Shown here in pieces: positions 1 through 12,099 of a stretch of DNA of 64,000 bases. Numbering within the stretch: the first letter of the stretch is position 1; each line of letters starts with the position of its first letter. This stretch comes from Sambucus nigra (taxonomy: Eukaryota; Streptophyta; Magnoliopsida; Dipsacales; Adoxaceae). The stretch spans positions 97,967,967 through 98,031,966 of the forward strand of contig OX422216.1 in assembly GCA_949130495.1 (NCBI GenBank), read 5' to 3'. The translations under genes were made by a program, and so were the position numbers. The notes beneath the pieces were generated by a model that worked only from the letters and a program-made list of their open reading frames with translations, had not been told where the DNA came from and made no database searches.

Positions 1-766
1 TACTAGGATTAACCTCCATGACTCCTACTTCAACACATATTCTAGCAAAGCATATTCTTTTCATCTCCTCAGTCACACTATCAACATATAAGGGAGTACC
101 AACAGAGATAGCCACATAGCTAAGCCCCTCCTCAGTCCAGTACTGGAGTGGCACATTATGAAACTTCACCCAAAACAGGAACCTTTTTAGTAGTCTCCTT
201 GCTGAAACGAAAATTAGGCGTCCACTTTTTAATGATGATAGGGTTGCCCACAAAATGCCATGGGTCATTGTCAATGACCTCACCCCTCATGTTAGGTTTG
301 TCAAACAAAAAGACGAAAAGGCCATTATTATGGTCCACATCTTCAAGAGCCCAAGCTTATCCTATAATCTTTGGGAAATAGTACAAATAAGGGTGTAAGG
401 TAGGTTCCTGCCCAAGAAACAACCCACCATACTATTCTCCCATTTCGAATAACCTCTAGCAGCCACCTCTAAAGGGGGAGAAACAGTGATTTTCTTATCA
501 ATGAAAGTTTGCTTATGGTAAATGAGCCTTAGCTTAAGCATTCTCTTATCAACGACATCCATCCATGTTTTTCTAGGTGCCTTTGCTAGCGTGGGGGTAG
601 GGGTGTGATGGGCCATACCAACACCCACTGGCACTTCATGAATATCAGAAGATTTCTCCACACTAGGTGTTTGAAAATCCCCACTCTCTCCCCTGTTAGT
701 TCCATAATCAAAATGAACAACGTCCACACTTGGTGGACTCAAAATTAGATATTGTTCAGCCATCAT
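1..766 (-). pseudogene. LINE ORF1 remnant (DUF4283 nucleic-acid-binding domain), cut by the window edge
   Basis: Read on the minus strand, the first frame (766-362) contains MVGCFLGRNLPYTLI, the start of the plant DUF4283 domain. The domain continues in a second frame (about 375-156) with ALEDVDHNNGLFVFLF, DNDPWHFVGNP and IIIKKWTPNF. It continues in a third frame (about 150-1) with VKFHNVPLQYWTEEGLSYVA and VGTPLYVDSVTEE. DUF4283 is the usual N-terminal part of ORF1 in plant L1 elements and of related retro-derived proteins; the ORF1 protein binds RNA in the retrotransposition particle. At least two frameshifts (near 365-375 and 150-156) break it, so it is a relic. The zinc knuckle and ORF2 would lie beyond position 1. 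Family assignment rests on residue patterns recognised by eye. Confidence 0.8.
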
Positions 767-2314
767 AGGTGGTGCAACACCCCCTTTCTCTAGTCGGAGC
801 TTCTGAAGAGCGAAATTTCCTTATGAGAGAAACCTTTTCTCTTCAAAAACTCCTAGTACACATCCTTATCTTCATTAAGTTCCTATATTATTGAGACATC
901 CAAGGTTGCTTTAGCTATACTCTCATTGAAAGCAACAAGTTGGCCTTCTTTAATATAATTCTCCACCTCATCCTCATCAAAAAGACAAGGGGTAAGATGA
1001 CTGGGACCATTAAAAACCCTAGGAGTTGCCTTAAACTTTATGTCATAATGAACACGAACCATATCATAGGGTACTCATTCCTGAACAGCGTAACTCCACT
1101 AGGGATCGATATCCAATGGGGATCGAACCCAAAATATCTAGTTTCAAAGACCATGTGATCAAATCTAAAGACTCAGTTGCTTCCAACCTCACCTCTGAAC
1201 ATCCTCAGTAGAGTCTTTATTGTGATTTTGCAGGTCCTGGAATACTAAAGGTGTTGTTGGACCCCTAGAAGTTGTTAGACAACACATCCAGTTTTGTGCC
1301 TGCCCCTGTCGGCATAAGCCTTCTTTGTGTGAGGTTTTTTGGTTTATTTAGAGTCCCTAATTTTTTTTAGATAAAAAAAAAAGTCAGGATTAGCCTTTTT
1401 TAGCTTACCCTAAGGCCAGTTGAGGCTTGCAAATGTTTTAAAGATTCCTCGCATGGGTTCACGAACTAGGTTACGAGTGGTGAAGGTATTAGGCACCCTA
1501 CTTGTTCTTTACCTTATCTAAATATTTATTACCATGTTTTACTTTTATAATTACTCTCAGTTTTATTTTAGAACATTATAAGTGACTTTAATTTGTGAGA
1601 TTTTATGGACGAATGAGATTTGTCAAATAATAGTTTACATAATTTGGGTGGAGGCCTATTATGTCATAACAGACTATGGGAGTATCAGTTAATGATTACG
1701 ATGTCATAAAAACATTTCACAACACCTTTTTAGCATATTAGGCGCCCCGCCGACATGGTGTTGTGGCAAGTATATGCGTTCTTCTGAAAGGAACAACGTC
1801 TCAGAGTGTTTTAGTGGTGGTGGCACGGCACAGGCATAGTTTTACTCATCCTAGATTTCATATATGACATGATTCATTGTATGATAAGGTTTCTTGGAGC
1901 CCCTATTTGCATGGGATAAGGAATTATATACCATAACGGAGAGAGACATAATTTTAGCTTCCTTATTATTTATGAACCGTATCTATTTCTTTTCTTATTC
2001 TATTGTGATTGTGGTTCTTATTTGATATTTATGATTTATTTAATGATGTGATAAAATTAATTAATTCTATCAGTTCCACTAAATTGGAAAATATGGACAA
2101 ATATTAATATGTACCTAGCCATGAATACAAAGTTTTCTTAGAAAATAGAATAATTGGAGTTTTTTTTAATTTAATTGAAATTAATGGGTTTGATTTATTA
2201 TTTGAATTAATAGGCATTTTCATAAGTATTTTAATTTAAAACAGTTTAATTATTTTTGGATATTTAAAATAAGAAAATTGGTTATTATAATTTTAGTGAA
2301 TAAATTCAAAAATA
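767..2314. other. Unassigned AT-rich DNA with a possible LTR scrap
   Basis: No supportable gene. 767-960 probably continues the LINE ORF1 relic but is too decayed to read. 1440-1510 (TTACGAGTGGTGAAGG then TATTAGGCACCC) resembles a segment of the Tat LTR near 50277-50305 (TTACGAAATGGGAAGG then TGTTAGGCACCC), so a piece of a related LTR may sit here. The rest (1520-2314) is AT-rich with nothing recognisable. Confidence 0.3.
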
Positions 2315-3276
2315 TGTGACACCCCACCTAATAAAATATCGGGTGATCAGTCCTATATCAAATTAAACACGAATCCCATATGGTTTCATTCTCAGCATCA
2401 CTGTCGAAAACCATTTAATTACTAATAACCTATTAGGACCGGTGTCAAATTTTAAACTTTATAATCTTTTTACCTTAAACGCAGAAGTAAATCCATCCAT
2501 ACAAAGATATGAACAACAACTAAAATGAATAAATAATAACCGATTACTCTCGGTAAAACATTTCACAACCATATCGAATCAGCGTAAACGAAAATGCGCA
2601 AAATAAAATGAAACACAACAGTTGGGCAATATGCCCGCATATTTCAACAGTATCTCCAATCTAGATCACAAGGATAGAAGCGTCTAAACAATTTCCTTCC
2701 AACATCCATAGCTGCGACAACAACGTCTGACTCGAAAGAATAATCATCTAGGCATCCCTATGTCTGAACACCTAAAAAAGTATAAAATAAGCAGAAGAAA
2801 AAAAGGATAGATACGGGTCAGATCCCAATTTTGAAAAACATTTTAGCAAGTGGCTAACATACTTTAATATTTAAAATATGAAATTCTCCATATTTAAACG
2901 GGTGTCGCACTCACATGAGATACCCCTTACCTCTCATCTAACAGTGCACACCTAACTCATGTATTTTAAACAACCTAGTTACGCTACCCAGCCTAACTAG
3001 CATCTCACCAACCTTCTAAAATAACCATATGCTATCGCATACCCTACCTATAAAATTATAAGCTTTATCACCTAGCCTATGCATTATAAATTCTCACTTA
3101 TGATTTATCCATTCTTTATGAATAACTTTCACTAGTTATATAATACACTATTCACATCTTAGTCATATATATCTCGTATATAATATTCTCATCTTTATAC
3201 ACGTATCTCACATTTATTCCGGATTTTAATCTCCCGGATGTAAAAGTTTACTTCTCACTTTATTCTTATTTTGTCC

Positions 3277-3348
<72 letters not shown>
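3277..3348. repeat. (AT)n microsatellite
   Basis: About 70 bases of nearly pure AT dinucleotide inside the chromovirus-type LTR. Confidence 0.95.
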
Positions 3349-3351
<3 letters not shown>

Positions 3352-3850
3352 CATCTTCATATATATATACAATATACTATACACATCAAGGATATCCATA
3401 CTTATATATCACACACTATATAAGTATAATAACCATCCTTCAGAGCTATAACTCAATGGATGCAGTCTCTCAATGCTATCCTCTTCCAGGGAATTACTCA
3501 CGCATTATCCTGGGTACCAGTGGTCGAACTCTCACACCGACTTGGTATAAACCAAATCACAATGTATGGGAATCGATCATAGTTCCTCAACGGAAATGAG
3601 AACAAAACATACCCACCACGTCTCACCCCAGATAAAAATCACACAATATAAATAATGGACGCCATGACCTGGGGACTATACGCAACCTGATCCTCAAGAT
3701 AGGGGCCTCACCCACATTGAACAACTTCCCATGATATCCCTAGAGGGGTATGCTTCACTTAATTATACCATTCACACACAGATATATTTATAATCACATC
3801 ATATATATACTGTGTCTATACTCGTGTGTGTGTGTGTGTATATATATATA

Positions 3851-4073
3851 GGGAGTGGTTCAAAAGTGAACCAAAATAATGACCTTTTTAATGAACCTAC
3901 TAAGACATTAAAAAATTTATCCTTAATTTCTTGTTATAATAGCGGCAATGAATAATTTTTCAATCCCCCCACTGGCACGGACCAATTACAACAAGAAATT
4001 AAGGATCAATTTTTTATGTCTTAGTAGGTTCATTAAAAAGTTCATTCTTTTGGTTCATTTTTGAACCTCTCCC
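3851..4073. mobile_element. Fold-back MITE inserted in a TA-rich tract
   Basis: The left arm starts GGGAGTGGTTCAAAAGTGAA. The reverse complement of the right end starts GGGAGAGGTTCAAAAATGAA, and the two arms stay complementary for roughly 90-100 bases, including the ACCTACTAAGACAT and CCTTAATTTCTTGTT blocks. The loop (about 3945-3985) contains GGCACGGACC. Both ends abut TATATATA, so the target duplication is probably TA or a TA repeat and cannot be measured. No transposase is present. The superfamily is uncertain: a TA target suggests Tc1/mariner-like or PIF-like. Confidence 0.8.
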
Positions 4074-4092
4074 TATATATATATATTAGGGT

Positions 4093-4203
4093 GTACCCGT
4101 GCCAATGGCACGAAAATAAATTTGTTCCCGTGATATTTTGTACTCGTACCAATGGCACGGCGATAAATTTATTCCCGTCATATTTTGTACCCGTGTCGAT
4201 GGC
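4093..4203. repeat. 47-bp tandem repeat, about 2.4 copies
   Basis: Units begin at 4093, 4140 and 4187 with GTACCCGTGCCAATGGCACG or variants; each holds a GTGCCAATGGCAC palindrome. It adjoins the MITE. Confidence 0.75.
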
Positions 4204-5865
4204 CAATAGAATTATTGTTGTAAATAATTTAAAACGCAAATTATCATTTGCATTTTATAAAACATGTGAGGATGTACTCGTACCGATTGAACGATTTCTT
4301 ATTCGTTACATGGTCTTTGTCTCTAAGGCACATAAATAGGTAGTTTTTGCAACTTGAGTTACATGACCAATAAATTTAAAATGTATACACAATATAAAAT
4401 TGTGATCTTGTAGGGGTGCATATTCGTTATAGTGTACGGCTGCATATTCGTTATACTTTCGTTGCGACACTCTCATCATATCTCAACACGCCATTCATCA
4501 TATATTCGTTCCAATATATTATATATTCAGTACAATGGATTCTACTACACTTTGTTCACATCATTGTTCATCATCAGAAAAGATTTTTTACTGCACTTCT
4601 TTAGACAAACATTATGCCATTTAACACTATGAAAAGTCTTCCAGTCTTCTATAGAGAGAGAACCAAATTACACTTCTATATTTCAAACCCAATTATATCT
4701 AAATAAATTTATAATGAGTGTACGTAGTACACCCTCAAACTAAAACTAATTACAAAAAAAAATAGAATAAAAAAATAAAACGCAAATATACATAAATCCA
4801 AACCGTAACCAATGTGAGGGAGTTAAAATAAAGAAAGAACATACACCACTATGGTGGATCCCTGACACATGTAAATGCAGGAGCGACACTTGAATGTGTC
4901 GCACCATTCGATCTCCCATTTTGTCAACTATTTATATTATTAAACATTGATTAAATACTAAAACAAAATTAGTTTAACAAAATTAAAAAGTAATTAATAA
5001 ATTGACACGATAACTTCAACACTTAAAAAAACATTAAAATTTAAAATCATTTAATCACAAAGTAAACACTAAAATAGTATTTATTGTAAAGTACCCAAAA
5101 GGAATGGAAATCCACATAGCTAATTATAAGTGACTGGAAAATAAAACCCACTTGAGAAACTGGCTTTTTTTATAGATAATATGTTATATAATTATACTGT
5201 AAAAATAAAAAGTGTCAAACCCAATGTTATAGGTTTTTTACACATTAAAATCTTCTAAAAAACTATATAAAAAAACATAAATTTTGGAAAATGTAGAAAA
5301 AATGAACAATCAAGTTTTAAAAAAACTAAAATAAATGAATAATGACTTGAGTACCAAAAATATCCCACGAGTAAATTTGCTTATAAAATGACATTATGTA
5401 GCACCAACTTTAAACACGATTCCAATTAAAAAAAATATTATCCATCCAACCAATTTGAATATGGTTTGATTCATTTGGTGTTAGAAATTTAAATAAACAA
5501 ATGAAAAAAATTGGAATCAAAAGATATTACTTAACTATTTTAAAAACCATCAACTTTTAACGTTTGGAATCCAATACGTGTTTGAACACCTCTTTTAATC
5601 ATCCATCAGAGCAAACATAAATAGTAGAATTAAAAAAAATATGAAAATTATAAAACAGATCACCCATTTCTCAGAACACCTAATAGGAATTACATGGAGT
5701 TGATTATACCAGGAGCATTTCTTAGAATACCCTTAAGACTGGGATGCAACAGTTAATAAACTTACCTTGGGGTTAGGGCGCCAGCTAAGACAAATGAAAC
5801 TAACCATGTCAATTCAATATTCTCCAAACAAAAAAATAGAAACCATCTCCTCAAATGAGTAGAAT

Positions 5866-6040
5866 AGAAATTTAAAAATAGAAATATATGCAACAATTTA
5901 TAGAGTAAAACGAAAATGAAAATGAAAAAGAAAAAGAAAAAGAAAAAGAAAAAGAAAAAGAAAAAGAGATCCCATTCTCCTGTTTGTAGCAATCAGTTCC
6001 CTGTCAAGCAAGAAAATGAAAAAATATATTATACTTTGAG
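5866..6040. repeat. Direct repeat, copy 1 (pair with 6612-6775)
   Basis: The block AGAAATTTAAAAATA... AACAATTTATAGAGTAAAA... AAAAAGAGATCCCAT... CAGTTCCCTGTCAAG... GAGATGTGATCTTTCCG recurs in the same order about 740 bases downstream. It includes an (AAAAAG)n run at 5920-5967. The origin is probably a local duplication inside the enlarged LTR. Confidence 0.7.
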
Positions 6041-6611
6041 ATGTGATCTTTCCGGCGATTGATGTGATCTTTCATACGAATGTCGGTGGCAACACGAACT
6101 CAATCCCCTATTATCAAGCAGGAAAAAAATGTCATTGAAATGTCGCCAAAAAATCGAATACATAGAGTAGATTTAAAACATTGACTAATAAATCTCTTAA
6201 GAGTGAAAGCTTCTGTAAAAAGAAATAGATCAAAATCGGGTTGCGTTCCACCCTATGTTGATTTCAAGCTTCCTTAGATCGTGTATAAGAGATTTGCTGG
6301 GGAACTGAGTTCTACAAATCGGAGAATGGGATCTCTTTGTAGAGTAGTTTTACCCTGTGTAAAACCCCACCAAATCTGTAAAAAGAACAATTTATAGAAA
6401 TTTAAAAAGAAAATACAAATTGTTCCTTTTTACTTTGTATTTTAAATTTCTTACTCTGTATTTTAAATTTCTACACATTTCAGGTTGCTTTCTTATAAGG
6501 AACAATTTATAAGAAAGCTTGAAATCATTGTTTCTGTCAACCTCAAACGTGTAGAAAGCAGCGCTAAAAATCAGGTAAGAAAGCAACGCTAGAAATCAAC
6601 CTCAAATGTGT

Positions 6612-6775
6612 AGAAATTTAAAAATACAAATATAAGGAACAATTTATAGAGTAAAAAGAAAATAGAAATGAAAAAGAAAAAGAGATCCCATCCTCCCATT
6701 TATAGCACTCAGTTCCCTGTCAAGTAAGAAAATGAAAAAGATACGATACTTGAGATGTGGTCTTTCCGACGATAA
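6612..6775. repeat. Direct repeat, copy 2 (pair with 5866-6040)
   Basis: Second copy of the block described at 5866-6040, with a much shorter (AAAAAG) run and several substitutions (GATCCCATCCTCCC against GATCCCATTCTCCT). Confidence 0.7.
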
Positions 6776-7280
6776 ATGCCTTATACGACACAAACTCTTT
6801 CAGATCTCCCCGGCGAGCTCCCATATCTGCCAGGCGGCGAATGTGGTTCTCGTTCCCAGATCTGCCCAGCGAGCTCCATGATGGAAGAGTAAATATGTTG
6901 GGTCTTTAGTTATGAGAGAGTGAGGGATATGAGATGAACAAATAGAACATGCGAGAATAAGAGAGTATTTTTTTTACAAAAGAGAATGAGAGAGTTAATG
7001 CCCCTCAGGCAGGCGTGTTCGTTGATGAACAAACAGAATATCAAACGTTGGTACATTGAGCCGTGTGCGCTCCGTCGTTGTGTGTTCTCGATCCTTTGCT
7101 CATTCGTTAGATATAAATTACAATATTATCCTCTAAGCTCAGCCAAGTGACACCATTTTAAGCCATTAGATTCAATCCTTCCACATTCGATCTCAGCCAC
7201 CAGTTGATAAAGACCAAATTCATCAGATTCAATCTCAACCGTTAGTTGGGGGAGACAAAAAACTCCTCCTCCTTTATTTG

Positions 7281-7332
<52 letters not shown>
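7281..7332. repeat. (AT)n microsatellite
   Basis: About 50 bases of AT dinucleotide. Confidence 0.95.
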
Positions 7333-7335
<3 letters not shown>

Positions 7336-8758
7336 GAAGAAATTGATGAGATATTTATATCATGAGTGAGAGAATACTTATGAGATTAAAAGAAGTTGTG
7401 TGTATACTTATATGAATTAATACGAATTAGCATATTCGAGATTATAGGCTAATACCGCGAGAGATAGGCATGATATCCGGAATTGATGTGACCTCGAATG
7501 TCTTTCGTCCCAAACATTTCTAAAATTTATACCCTGGATTTTATCCCCGCTAACTCGAGGTTTATACATCACTCATTTGATCTTTTAGAGGCCTCACACT
7601 CTATTTAGGATCCCCTAATATTTATCTCCAAAAGGGATTCTTCTCCCATACTTTTAATCTAAGAAAAATATGCCAAAATTAACTCCCATAACCGAACCAA
7701 ACTTATGGCCATAATACGAACCGATCCGGTTCTAAAATAAATGAGTCAAACCGATAGCACCAAAAATGAACCGGTCCAGCGATCTGATTAGTTCGGGAGT
7801 TCATTTTCTCTTCCACTCGAAATTTATGGTTTTTACCCTCAACAACCATTCCTATAAACATCTACACACTTAGATATACCCAACACACCAATTTATTATT
7901 GGGATTCATCAAGTTAATTAAGATTTAAACCCTATCTTAATTAAACACTAGTTTTTACTCAACCCTTCCAATTTCTCCACAAAGATTACGCCATTAACGT
8001 GGATTTAAACTCAGATTTCATATGGAGTTGTTAACACATCAAATTATTTGAAATCATTTCCAAAAAAACCATTTCGATTCAAGAATCCCAACCCAAAAAT
8101 CCTTATAGTTTTCACACCAACTATAATATGAAAAATAAGCACACTTAAATCATTAAAGCAAGTTAAACACTTTCCTCCTTGGATAAATCCGACGACCTCG
8201 TGCCGGAATTCGCCGGAATTCGTCGGAGCTTGGCCGGAGATCTCTTCTTCTTCCTTTATCTTCTTTCTTCTTTCTTTCTTTTCTTTATCTCGTGCCCTTA
8301 TAAGAGAAAAATAAGGGTTATACCCTTATTAAACCCAAAATTGACTCGTATACACAAATGCGAGTCCTGACTGATCCAAAAAGTCCCCGAAACCCAAACA
8401 CTACCCCTGGGTACTCTATTCTGACTATTTTTACCCTTTCGAGACCAATCGTGCACTCAAAATTCCCATTTGAGTCACTTATCAAAATTCACCTTTTTAA
8501 ATTCGGTATAACTCCGCACATATTTTCCAAAATAAAATATTATTACTTGTCGCGTTGCCCAACTATGACATACTATAAAACCATTCATCTTCATTTACTT
8601 ATTCCCGTAAGTAAATATAGCACACATAAATATTAATCCATCACTCGCTAATTAATATTTAATCCACACTTCAAATTCTCTTTCACTTAAAATTCTCAAA
8701 TTATTAAATTACACCCACTTATGTAATTTAAATATCCATAAAAGTACAGGGTATTACA

Positions 8759-8771
8759 TACTCCCCCCCTT
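8759..8771 (-). other. Polypurine tract of the chromovirus-type element
   Basis: The minus strand reads GTAAGGGGGGGAGTA directly before the LTR start TGTAATACC. This is the expected primer site for plus-strand DNA synthesis next to a 3' LTR. The preceding reading TTTCGAGGACGAAAT is typical of the end of pol in plant chromoviruses. Confidence 0.6.
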
Positions 8772-9960
8772 ACAAAGGTATTTCGTCCTCGAAATTCAGA
8801 TACAACTGGTACTGATACTCAGGATCTTTAACAACACAATATCTTCAAATACCCAAAATCAATTCATGATAATGGTATGGTCACTCCACTATTCACCCGT
8901 TAGTGGGACCCAACTGTATAAAGGCTTACTCACTATAGCCTTAGCTTCACGACAAGCTTGTTCAATTCTCTTCATACTGATACACTCCATTAGTCATAAG
9001 ATCTCACCTCAATAACGGCACATCACACATTGTGCTTCTATCAACAACATCCAAATAAATTGAGCCTATAAATCACTAGCTCTATCGCCTCAATTCTATT
9101 GGAAAGCTGCACATCACTAAGTGCCAGCTTCTCGTGTCCGCCCAACACAAAATTCCCATCCTGAGGGAAACCAAAAAAATATCTGACCACTCCTGTCAAT
9201 CCTTCAAATCTCGGTTCATGGCGACGTGACTCTTACAACGCTCAAAAGTCACCCCAACACAGTTTTTGGTTAATGCCCCTCTCAGTAACAGACTCTACAT
9301 CACACGTCCGATCCAAAAGTCTATTTATTCGCTCACCTCTAAACAAACAGAGGGAGAATGACTAGGCTTTCCCATATAAAACCTTAATAGGCGGCTTATC
9401 CACAACCAAAAGGTATGAGTGACTACACACAACTCTACCAATTGGTAATTTCCCTTCCCAATTACCGTACAGTTTATAATCCTCACCACTCGCATCATTC
9501 AACATTGTAAATTACCTCTCGTCTACTCATCGGGCCATAGGTGACACAACTTGTCCAAAACAAAACATTATCCCCACTGCTTCCCAAAAATCCCTATCGG
9601 AGGTGGGGTTCAAGGATCTTCATCCTAATTCACAACAATATCGGGCGGTACCTTGCACCGGCGCAATCCTTCTCTTACCAACCTGTCTACCCATTCCGTC
9701 ACTAGAATCGCCGGCTTTATACAAATTTTTTTGGCTGATCATCTCAAACCAACTTATTTCCATCTATGAGTGGTGCACCCGGAGACAATCTCACGATGTA
9801 TCACCTAACACCATTTTCCACTTATAACATCTCATAATAAGTGGTACTTTATACTCCCCTTCTTTCCCCGGGGTATACCAAAAATCACGACCTGTGCACT
9901 TTTTTTAGCATAAGGCTCACTTTTGGTCCCCTTACCTTAAAAACATAAACATTCTATATA
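8772..9960 (-). pseudogene. Decayed pol 3' end (integrase region) of a chromovirus-type Ty3/gypsy element
   Basis: No long frame survives, but patches in order on the minus strand fit the end of a gypsy pol. Around 9680-9560 there is a KVPPDIV stretch followed by scattered D..P and FGKQW residues, the position of the integrase GVP-IVSDRDPRF-FW block. Around 9400-9370 there is KVLYGKA, resembling the conserved VLYGR of the integrase C-terminal half. The strand ends in GAATTTCGAGGACGAAATAC just before the polypurine tract. Integrase joins the DNA copy to the host chromosome; this copy is dead. The identification is supported by position next to the LTR, but each patch is weak alone. At its far end (about 10024) a LINE tail begins. 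Confidence 0.5.
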
Positions 9961-10023
9961 TGCGCAAGCCACTCTCAACATTTAACTGAGTAGGACTCCG
10001 CTTAACTTTCACATGATAATTGA

Positions 10024-12060
10024 ATTTTCCTCTTTTTTTTGGTTAGTAAAATGTGTGTGTATATAAACAAGAGACAGAAATACAGGATAAAGGGTAATCA
10101 TCCCCTTAAAGCCCAAGAGGGAAAAACAAAAAGATGAGGGCATACCCAAACATCAAAGCAAAAGCATATCAAAAGATTGGCCACAACCAACTAAGCTAGT
10201 CTACCAAGGAGGATTAAGGTAGTTCTAGTATTTGCAAGCCATCCAGTTGTAGTAATTTCTCCTAGCTTTATCCCAAGTCAGAATTTTTCATCTAATCATG
10301 AATCCAATGTCCTTAATCAACTCATTTAGATTCCTAAAGCCTCTTCTGTGGATCCTGTTATTTCTTTCAGTCCAGATGCAGTACACAGTGGTGGATAAAG
10401 CCAATGCTTTGATTTTAGTCATGAAAGACTTGCCTTGAGTATTCTTCACAGCATTATTGATCTCATCCTGCCACGTCTCCATTGCTCTATACTGCTAGTT
10501 TCTGTAGAGGATTTCATTCCACAACACCTTAGAGTAAGGGCAGTCAACCATGATGTGGTTGATGTTTTCTATCCCAGTATCACAAAGCTCGCAATCGGTG
10601 TTATCACTCACCCCCCAAAGCATCAGCTTTTCCTTAGTGCTCAAGGCCTTCCTATATGTAAGCCATAGAATAAAATAGCATTTTGAAATGTTTGCATTAT
10701 GCCAGACCAGATTATGCCAGGTCTTGAGAGGAAGGTGCTCCATTATTGCTCTCATAGTTGAAGAGGTGTTGTACATTTCTTTGGTGTCAGGTAACCAGAT
10801 GAGAGAGTCCTACACTGAGGGGTTAATGCAAGGAAGGGGATCATTTTTTATTTCATTGAGCTCCCAAGTGGTAGAGTTGGTCCATCTCCACTATTACCAT
10901 TCACAAACTCAGCAACTTTAGCTTTATCATTGCTTGCAGCGTCATAAATAGTTCTATTACCATGGATAGGTTGGAGAGGTCCCCTAGGATGCTAATTATC
11001 AAACCACATAAATGTATTCTTCCCATTCCCATAGCTGCACCTGATGAGGGGTCTTCCAATCTCTCTAAGCTTAAGCACTTTCCTCTAACTCCACGAAGTA
11101 TCAGTAGGTATGTTGATGTCCCATAAGCTTTTGTTGTTAATTTTGTAGGTATGGAACCATTTCACCCATAGGTTATCTTTCTTATTTCTTAGGTTCCATA
11201 GGTTCCTGAGCATTGAGGATTTGTTCCATTCTTGGAGGCAATTGATGCCTAGCCCACCCTATTTTTTTGGCTTACACACCTCTCTCCAAGCGACCTTATC
11301 CCCTGTGTGTTTCAGGTCAATTCCAGTCCATATAAAATCTCTGAGGATTTGGTCAATAAAGTTTAGCACTTTTTTAGGCAGAATGAACAAGCTACTCCAG
11401 TAAACTTGGGTGCTGAAGAGGACAACCTTCACCAGTTGTAGTCTGCCAGCATAACTGAGTAATCTGGAGGTCCATCACTTGACTTTTTGCCCTATTCTAT
11501 CAATGATCAATCTACAGTCCTCAAACTTTAGCCTAGTAGAGATGAGGGGGACCCCCAATTATTTGAAAGGAGGTTTATCAATCCTGAGCCCAATAATAGA
11601 GGTCATGAGGTTCAAGTCAACATCACAAATCTCGAAGCTGTAAATATTTATTTTGAAGAGATTGGGCTTGATGCCAGATAAAGAGGAGAATTCATCTAGG
11701 GTTCTCTTGATGCATTCCATTGATTGAGTGTCCCCGTGGATGAAGATGATCAAGTCATCAGGAAAGCATAAATTATTGATGTTTAATTGTTGGCACTTAT
11801 GATGGTAAGTGTAGGGTGGTTGAGAGCAATGATTGTTAATTATAATACAAGCGAAAACCTCCATTATGAAGAAGGACAAGTAGGGAGAGAGGTGGCAGCC
11901 CTTCCTGAGACCCCTAGAGCTGCTGAAGAAATCGTGAAGTTCTCCATTGAGGCTAATAGAAAACATAGGAGTGGTGACACACTCAGAAATCCATCCAACA
12001 AAGACATGATGGAATCCCAGTTTGTGCATAATCTCAATGAAGAACTCAGTAGGGTAAAAG
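10024..12060 (-). pseudogene. 5'-truncated LINE (L1-type) ORF2 remnant with 3' tail
   Basis: On the minus strand, a frame at 12029-11559 carries late reverse-transcriptase blocks: MHKLGFHHVFVGWI, FSISLNGELHDFF, then RGLRKGCHLSPYL (family RGLRQGDPLSPYL) and FPDDLIIF in place of the catalytic FADD, so alanine is replaced by proline. Then comes a decayed stretch (11550-10800). Next is the zf-RVT domain at 10776-10495, with CELCDTGIENINHIMVDCP as its Cys/His cluster, and the C-terminal helix SFMTKIKALALSTTVYCIWT with ERNNRI at 10482-10288. The 3' end (10270-10024) is a non-coding tail ending in an A-run (plus-strand TTTTTTTT at about 10032-10039). Several frames are needed, so it is inactive. It abuts the chromovirus-type pol relic at its 3' end. 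Confidence 0.85.
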
Positions 12061-12099
12061 AATACCTCAATTATCTCTACGAAGTTTCACCAGGTGAAA

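Larger units (their letters stand above)
2315..8758 (-). mobile_element. Chromovirus-type Ty3/gypsy 3' LTR, enlarged by later insertions
   Basis: On the minus strand the segment begins TGTAATACCCTGTACTTTT (8758 downward) and ends GGGGTGTCACA (2315). These are the same termini as the solo LTR at 54219-57242, which lies in the opposite orientation. The first 150 bases from 2315 (GTGATCAGT, GCATCACTGTCG) and the CCTCTCATCTAACAGTGCACACC stretch near 2931-2953 also match the solo LTR read in reverse. Immediately outside the 5' side (8759-8771) is a purine run on the minus strand, then a decayed pol end, so this is a 3' LTR. At 6.4 kb it is twice as long as the solo copy. Part of the excess is a MITE and tandem repeats; the rest is unexplained. 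It contains no coding capacity; the many short frames inside are noise. Confidence 0.65.

Noticed and set aside
1440..1510. Full LTR of a second Tat element near the left end
   Set aside because: Only a short LTR-like stretch is recognisable; no ends, primer site or internal domain could be found.
3277..4080. Possible CRISPR-like or satellite array
   Set aside because: It is an AT microsatellite next to a fold-back MITE and a 47-bp repeat of 2.4 copies; no spacer structure.
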